From an uncultured Lachnospiraceae bacterium (lineage in GTDB: Bacteria > Bacillota > Clostridia > Lachnospirales > Lachnospiraceae): 7,619 nucleotides of DNA. The translations under genes were made by a program, and so were the position numbers. The stretch covers positions 1 through 7,619 of the forward strand of contig CAMOZD010000052.1 of the NCBI GenBank assembly GCA_946630645.1, read 5' to 3'. Of this stretch, positions 5,537 to 7,619 are shown in pieces (position 1 is the stretch's first letter; every line of letters begins with the position of its first letter). A model generated the notes under the pieces. It saw nothing but the letters and a program-made list of their open reading frames with translations. It was not told where the DNA came from and ran no database searches.

Positions 5537-6706
5537 CTACTTCTTTTTCCTGCCGCCGAAAAAGCCTTTCTTCTCTGTGGGCTCTGTACTGTCGGAGGAA
5601 TTGGGGTCCCTGACCTCGCCCATGGCAATCTGGTACTGGCGCAGGGCCTCCTTCTGGGCTTCTGTCATCCGCTCAGGAACCTGGACAACCAGGGTGACAT
5701 AGTGGTTACCCCTCAGGTTCTTATTGGTGGGAGAAGGAACACCCTTGTCCTTGAGTCTTACTCTGGTATCGGTCTGGGTACCGGCCTTGATGGTATAGTC
5801 GATGGGACCGTCTACGGTATCAATCTTGATGGTGGCACCCAGGGCTGCCTGGGAAAAGGTGATGGATTCGGTAGAAAAGATATCGAAATCCTGTCTCTGG
5901 AACTTGGGATGACGGGACACGGAAACATTTACCAGCAGGTCTCCTCTGGGACCGCCATTGATGCCCGGCTCTCCCTTGCCGGTGATACGGACATTCTGGC
6001 CATTGTTGATACCGGCAGGAATATTTACCTCGATCTCCTTGCGGACCTTGACATAGCCGGTTCCGGAACAATCACTACATTTATTACGGATAAACTGGCC
6101 GGTTCCGTTACAGTCAGGACAGGGCTGGACATTCTGGACCATGCCGAACATGGACTGCTGAGTGTAAACCACCTGGCCGGTTCCGTTACACTTGGGACAG
6201 CTTTCCGGACTGGTACCCGGCTTGCAGCCGTTGCCGCCACAGGTTTTACAGGTTTCCTTGAGAGCGATATTGAGCTTCTTCTTTACGCCCCTGATGGAAT
6301 CGTCAAAGGTAATCCGGACAGCCGCCCGTAGATTGGCTCCCTGTCTTGGCTGGTTCTGTCTGCCTCTCCGGCTCCTGCCGCCGCCGAACATATCCCCAAA
6401 GATATCTCCGAAAATGTCTCCCATATCACCGCTGAAGTCAAAGCCGCCGAAACCGCCGGGACCACCGGCGCCGCCCTGCTCAAAGGCAGCATGGCCGAAC
6501 TGGTCATATTTGGCCCTTTTTTCGGGATCGCTGAGAACCTCATAGGCCTCAGCCGCCTCCTTAAATTTCTCCTCTGCATTTTTATCCCCGGGATTCATAT
6601 CCGGATGATACTTCTTTGCCACCTTCCGGTAACCTCTTTTTATTTCATCCTCTGACGCAGTCTTGCTGACGCCGAGCACCTCATAGTAGTCTCTTTTATC
6701 TGCCAT
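5537..6706 (-). CDS. dnaJ: Chaperone protein DnaJ
   Basis: A complete 389-residue type I Hsp40 of usual length. It delivers unfolded clients to DnaK and stimulates its ATPase in the cytosol. The J domain spans 1-70 with the essential HPD at 34-36. A Gly/Phe-rich region (about 75-112) includes a repeated DIFGD/DMFGG motif. The zinc-binding domain has four CxxCxGxG repeats with cysteines at 153/156, 170/173, 196/199 and 210/213. C-terminal substrate-binding domains (about 220-345) are followed by a polar tail ending GFFGGRKKK. Start ATG 6706 has an AAGGAAGG-type ribosome binding site (6717-6710). The gene follows dnaK by 279 bases. No intrinsic terminator is seen between dnaJ and the apt promoter. 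Confidence 0.98.
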   Translation of the reverse strand: MADKRDYYEVLGVSKTASEDEIKRGYRKVAKKYHPDMNPGDKNAEEKFKEAAEAYEVLSDPEKRAKYDQFGHAAFEQGGAGGPGGFGGFDFSGDMGDIFGDIFGDMFGGGRSRRGRQNQPRQGANLRAAVRITFDDSIRGVKKKLNIALKETCKTCGGNGCKPGTSPESCPKCNGTGQVVYTQQSMFGMVQNVQPCPDCNGTGQFIRNKCSDCSGTGYVKVRKEIEVNIPAGINNGQNVRITGKGEPGINGGPRGDLLVNVSVSRHPKFQRQDFDIFSTESITFSQAALGATIKIDTVDGPIDYTIKAGTQTDTRVRLKDKGVPSPTNKNLRGNHYVTLVVQVPERMTEAQKEALRQYQIAMGEVRDPNSSDSTEPTEKKGFFGGRKKK

Positions 6707-6985
6707 AGTCCTTCCTTTCTCATACCAGAAGACCGGCGGAAGCAGGATAGGACCTTAAAATCCTCCCGTTTCAAGTCAAAATATTCCGCCTTTTTGATAC
6801 GGACAACAAGCCGTAACAATGCAATAGAGAGGGGACAGGACCAGCCTGTCACCTCTCTTAACTATTTCATGTTGTAGATTAGAACCGGTTATGGATCCGG
6901 TCGTCTGACTTTTTTAGCGGCTGGTCCTTTCAGGCAGGAATCCGGCCAGGCTGTCAGCAACCGTAAAACCTTTTATACATTTATA
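6707..6985 (-). other. dnaK-dnaJ intergenic region
   Basis: This 279-base spacer has no convincing gene. It contains a strong hairpin at 6826-6858 (separate entry), a smaller inverted repeat TACGG / CCGTA (6798-6802 with 6811-6815), and a modest promoter candidate on the minus strand: TTGTCC (6806-6801), 17-base spacer, TATTTT (6783-6778), four of six matches each. No U-tract terminator follows dnaK, so dnaJ is probably reached by read-through. An open frame at 6852-6640 overlaps dnaJ and looks spurious. Confidence 0.5.
6826..6858 (-). other. Strong hairpin between dnaK and dnaJ
   Basis: The arms 6826-6839 and 6845-6858 pair over 14 positions with a single mismatch (6833/6851) around a 5-base loop. 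On the transcribed strand it reads AGAGAGGTGACAGG, loop CTGGT, CCTGTCCCCTCTCT. It is followed by ATTGCATTG and not by a U-run, so it is not a classical terminator. An RNA processing or stability element that sets the DnaK to DnaJ ratio is a reasonable inference. Confidence 0.6.
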
Positions 6986-7619
6986 TTAGTCTACCTCTGT
7001 GAAATCAGCATCTACGATATCATCGTCAGCACCTGCAGGTCCGGCCTGGGGTCCTGGCTGAGGTCCGGGGCCTGCCTGTCCGGCCTGGGTCTGCTCATAC
7101 ATTTTTCCGAAGAGGGACTGGGCATCCTTCATCATCTGCTCCTTGGCCTCGTTGATCTCGTTGACATCTGCCTCGCTCATGTTTTCAGGAGTAGTGCGGT
7201 CAAGGATCTCTTTGATCTTTGTAATGTCGGCCTGGACTGTTGTCTTCTCAGCCGGGTCTACCTTGTCGCCCACTTCCTCAAGAGCCTTCTCTGTCTGGAA
7301 TACCATATTGTCAGCATCATTCCTTGCATCGATGGCTTCTTTTCTCTTCTTGTCAGCTGCCTCAAACTCAGCTGCTTCCTTGACAGCCTTATCAATCTCT
7401 TCGTCGGACATGTTGGATCCGGCTGTGATTGTGATATGCTGCTCCTTGCCAGTACCAAGATCCTTGGCGGATACGTTTACAATACCGTTGGCGTCGATAT
7501 CGAAGGTTACCTCGATCTGCGGAACACCTCTCATTGCAGGCGGGATTCCGTCTAAGCGGAACTGGCCGAGGGTCTTGTTATCGCGGGCGAACTGTCTCTC
7601 ACCCTGAAGAACGTTGATA
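6986..7619 (-). CDS. dnaK: Chaperone DnaK (Hsp70), C-terminal part, 5' end outside window
   Basis: About 210 C-terminal residues are visible. The frame is open to the right edge, so Met at 7534 is internal; upstream residues read [20 protein letters not shown]. The visible part covers the end of the beta-sandwich substrate-binding domain ([18 protein letters not shown], then [17 protein letters not shown]) and the helical lid (from about [18 protein letters not shown] to SLFGKMYEQ). It ends in a Gly/Pro/Gln-rich tail and the acidic terminus DADFTEVD, typical of Gram-positive DnaK. DnaK is the ATP-dependent cytosolic foldase that works with DnaJ, encoded next downstream, and GrpE. The ATPase domain and any upstream hrcA/grpE genes or CIRCE operator would lie outside the window. 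The stop is TAA at 6988-6986. Confidence 0.98.
   Translation of the reverse strand, partial: INVLQGERQFARDNKTLGQFRLDGIPPAMRGVPQIEVTFDIDANGIVNVSAKDLGTGKEQHITITAGSNMSDEEIDKAVKEAAEFEAADKKRKEAIDARNDADNMVFQTEKALEEVGDKVDPAEKTTVQADITKIKEILDRTTPENMSEADVNEINEAKEQMMKDAQSLFGKMYEQTQAGQAGPGPQPGPQAGPAGADDDIVDADFTEVD

Noticed and set aside
5477..6331. Long plus-strand open frame of 284 codons opposite dnaJ
   Set aside because: It lies antisense to a certain dnaJ gene, has no recognisable domain or ribosome binding site, and arises from dnaJ's codon bias.
6640..6852. 70-codon minus-strand frame between dnaK and dnaJ
   Set aside because: It overlaps the dnaJ start in another frame, begins inside the hairpin stem and has no family resemblance.
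6910..6952. Terminator after dnaK near the TTTTTT run
   Set aside because: The T-run is on the plus strand. On the transcribed strand it is A-rich and the nearby stem is interrupted by bulges.
6707..6985. CIRCE (HrcA) operator or strong promoter for dnaJ
   Set aside because: No TTAGCACTC-N9-GAGTGCTAA element is visible, and the only promoter candidate is four of six in both boxes.
6986..7534. Separate short gene starting at the Met at 7534
   Set aside because: The same frame stays open to the window edge with clear DnaK sequence upstream, so this Met is internal.

Overview
The window reads as a chromosomal segment of a low-to-mid GC Firmicute, most likely a member of Clostridia and plausibly Lachnospiraceae. 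The evidence is an IspH protein fused in frame to ribosomal protein S1, a Gram-positive style dnaK-dnaJ pair, an HI0933/BaiN-type flavoprotein next to cmk, and typical sigma-A promoters and AGGAGG-type ribosome binding sites. Genus cannot be fixed from the sequence alone. Every supported gene lies on the minus strand, so transcription runs from high to low coordinates.

In transcription order: the 3' third of dnaK (7619-6986, start outside the window); a 279-base gap with a strong hairpin; complete dnaJ (6706-5537); a promoter and a GC-rich leader for apt (TTG start at 5338, end 4814), which ends in a clear intrinsic terminator; then a new promoter driving an RpiR/MurR-type regulator (4552-3683) whose stop overlaps by one base the start of an HI0933/BaiN-family flavoprotein gene (3683-2265); a 231-base gap with a 33-bp tandem repeat and a likely cmk promoter; cmk (2033-1359); and the 5' part of the ispH-rpsA fusion (from 1289 running off the left edge).

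Functionally this is mostly housekeeping: protein folding (DnaK/DnaJ), purine salvage (Apt), pyrimidine nucleotide supply (Cmk), isoprenoid synthesis (IspH) and translation (S1). The only accessory-looking element is the regulator/flavoprotein pair. The two are probably co-transcribed and translationally coupled, but their ligand and substrate cannot be read from sequence.

I see no mobile element, CRISPR array, tRNA, rRNA or defence system. The most interesting signals concern expression. The IspH-S1 fusion keeps a strong Shine-Dalgarno and an in-frame ATG exactly at the domain junction, has a consensus-like promoter inside the IspH part, and has no visible Shine-Dalgarno before the IspH start. 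Together these suggest that S1 may also be made as a free protein. No intergenic stretch exceeds 300 bases.
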